NCBI GenBank assembly: GCA_018389105.1
Contig: JACATO010000310.1
Coordinates: 1,846,501 to 1,910,500 of the forward strand
Direction of reading: 5' to 3'
Source of the DNA: Nautilus pompilius
Taxonomy: Eukaryota; Mollusca; Cephalopoda; Nautilida; Nautilidae
Length of the DNA: 64,000 nucleotides
Both the position numbers and the translations under genes were made by a program. The notes below the pieces were generated by a model. It saw only the letters and a program-made list of their open reading frames with translations. It ran no database searches and had not been told where the DNA came from. Below, in pieces: positions 63,701 through 64,000 of the stretch. Position 1 is the first letter of the stretch, and the number at the start of each line of letters is the position of its first letter.

Positions 63701-63766
63701 CGCGGGCCGCTCATGACCATCCCAAGGGCCAAATTTGTCACATGGACCGTGAGTTTGACACCGCTG
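63701..63766 (-). mobile_element. Solo end of a second hAT-like element inside the first
   Basis: Read on the minus strand this segment starts CAGCGGTGTCAAACTC and continues with the GGTCC..TTTGGCCC..GGGCC pattern common at ends of another group of animal hAT transposons. I find no partner end or 8-bp duplication inside the host element, so it is a fragment, or a piece captured by the outer hAT. It lies in the 5' non-coding part of the transposase gene. Confidence 0.5.
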
Positions 63767-63953
63767 ATACTGTTAGCTAATGTAGAGCAATTCTAACATT
63801 TAAACATTCAGTTTTAAGGATTGTGAACAGTAGTAATAATTTTATTCTGAGCCGCATGTCTTCTAATTCCAGTATAATAAATTTAAAAATAAGTAGAATC
63901 TCTATGGACCCCTTGAAATTCTTCCATGGACCCCTTGGGGTCCATGGACCCCT

Positions 63954-63968
63954 GGTTGGGAACCACTG
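63954..63968 (-). repeat. Right terminal inverted repeat of the hAT element
   Basis: GGTTGGGAACCACTG, the reverse complement of the left end. Just inside it, 63923-63948 forms a near-perfect palindrome (12-bp arms TCCATGGACCCC and its complement around TT), a likely subterminal protein-binding site. Confidence 0.92.
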
Positions 63969-63976
63969 CATTATAG
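63969..63976. repeat. Right 8-bp target-site duplication of the hAT element
   Basis: CATTATAG directly follows the right terminal inverted repeat and matches the left copy without mismatch. Confidence 0.93.
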
Positions 63977-64000
63977 GAATGTCCCCCTTAATCAGGGCTC

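Larger units (their letters stand above)
61142..63968 (-). mobile_element. Complete hAT DNA transposon, 2827 bp
   Basis: The element runs from CAGTGGTTCCCAACC at its left end to the exact reverse complement at its right end and is flanked by a perfect 8-bp duplication CATTATAG. Position 4-5 of that duplication is TA, which fits the Buster target preference (nnnTAnnn) better than the Ac preference. It carries one intact transposase gene on the minus strand, leaving about 440 bp of 3' and 620 bp of 5' non-coding sequence. Both ends contain repeated GGACCCC-type motifs, plausible transposase-binding sites. Perfect ends, perfect duplication and an open ORF together indicate a fairly recent insertion. 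Confidence 0.93.

Overview
The window is animal nuclear DNA: AT-rich, dotted with homopolymer runs and CA/GA-type microsatellites, nearly gene-empty, and carrying several DNA transposons of metazoan families. There are no operons, rRNA or tRNA genes, CRISPR arrays or prokaryotic signals. The one host-gene exon I can name (minus strand, 52827-52899) encodes a piece of the N-terminal BAR region of an ASAP-type Arf GTPase-activating protein. Its wording resembles invertebrate ASAP more than vertebrate ASAP1 or ASAP2. With the very long intron-like surroundings and the compound GA/GT microsatellites, this suggests a large-genome invertebrate, perhaps a cephalopod mollusc. That placement is inference.

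Layout. 1-9550: non-coding, with a small inverted repeat near 0.5 kb and microsatellites. 9553-9745: a minisatellite in which almost every unit carries the palindrome TGACGTCA. 13120-13509: a 390-bp non-autonomous Tc1/mariner-like element. 15743-17269: a complete-length but broken Tc1 element with about 200-bp IR/DR-type ends. 18.3-19.64 kb: a GC-rich, palindrome-rich stretch of unknown nature. 19.6-38 kb: non-coding, with one exon-like ORF on the minus strand (20422-20538), a 51-bp Z-DNA-type tract (29.73 kb) and an enhancer-like block (36.2-36.6 kb). 38.0-38.4 kb: a decayed KRBA2/SCAND3-like integrase protein. 49167-50494: a CACTG-ended DNA transposon remnant (CMC/Chapaev-like) containing a decayed transposase and a perfect 68-bp palindrome. 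50536-50762: an unidentified candidate terminal exon whose phase fits the ASAP exon. 52827-52899: the ASAP exon. 61142-63968: an hAT element (Buster-like) with perfect 8-bp target duplication and an uninterrupted 589-aa BED-finger transposase.

How it fits together. The window is probably mostly intron of an ASAP-like gene read right to left, into which DNA transposons of at least four lineages (hAT, Tc1, a Tc1-type MITE, CMC/Chapaev-like) and an integrase-derived protein relic have inserted. Only the hAT copy looks recent and intact. Most ORFs of 60-120 codons here look like chance ORFs and are left out.
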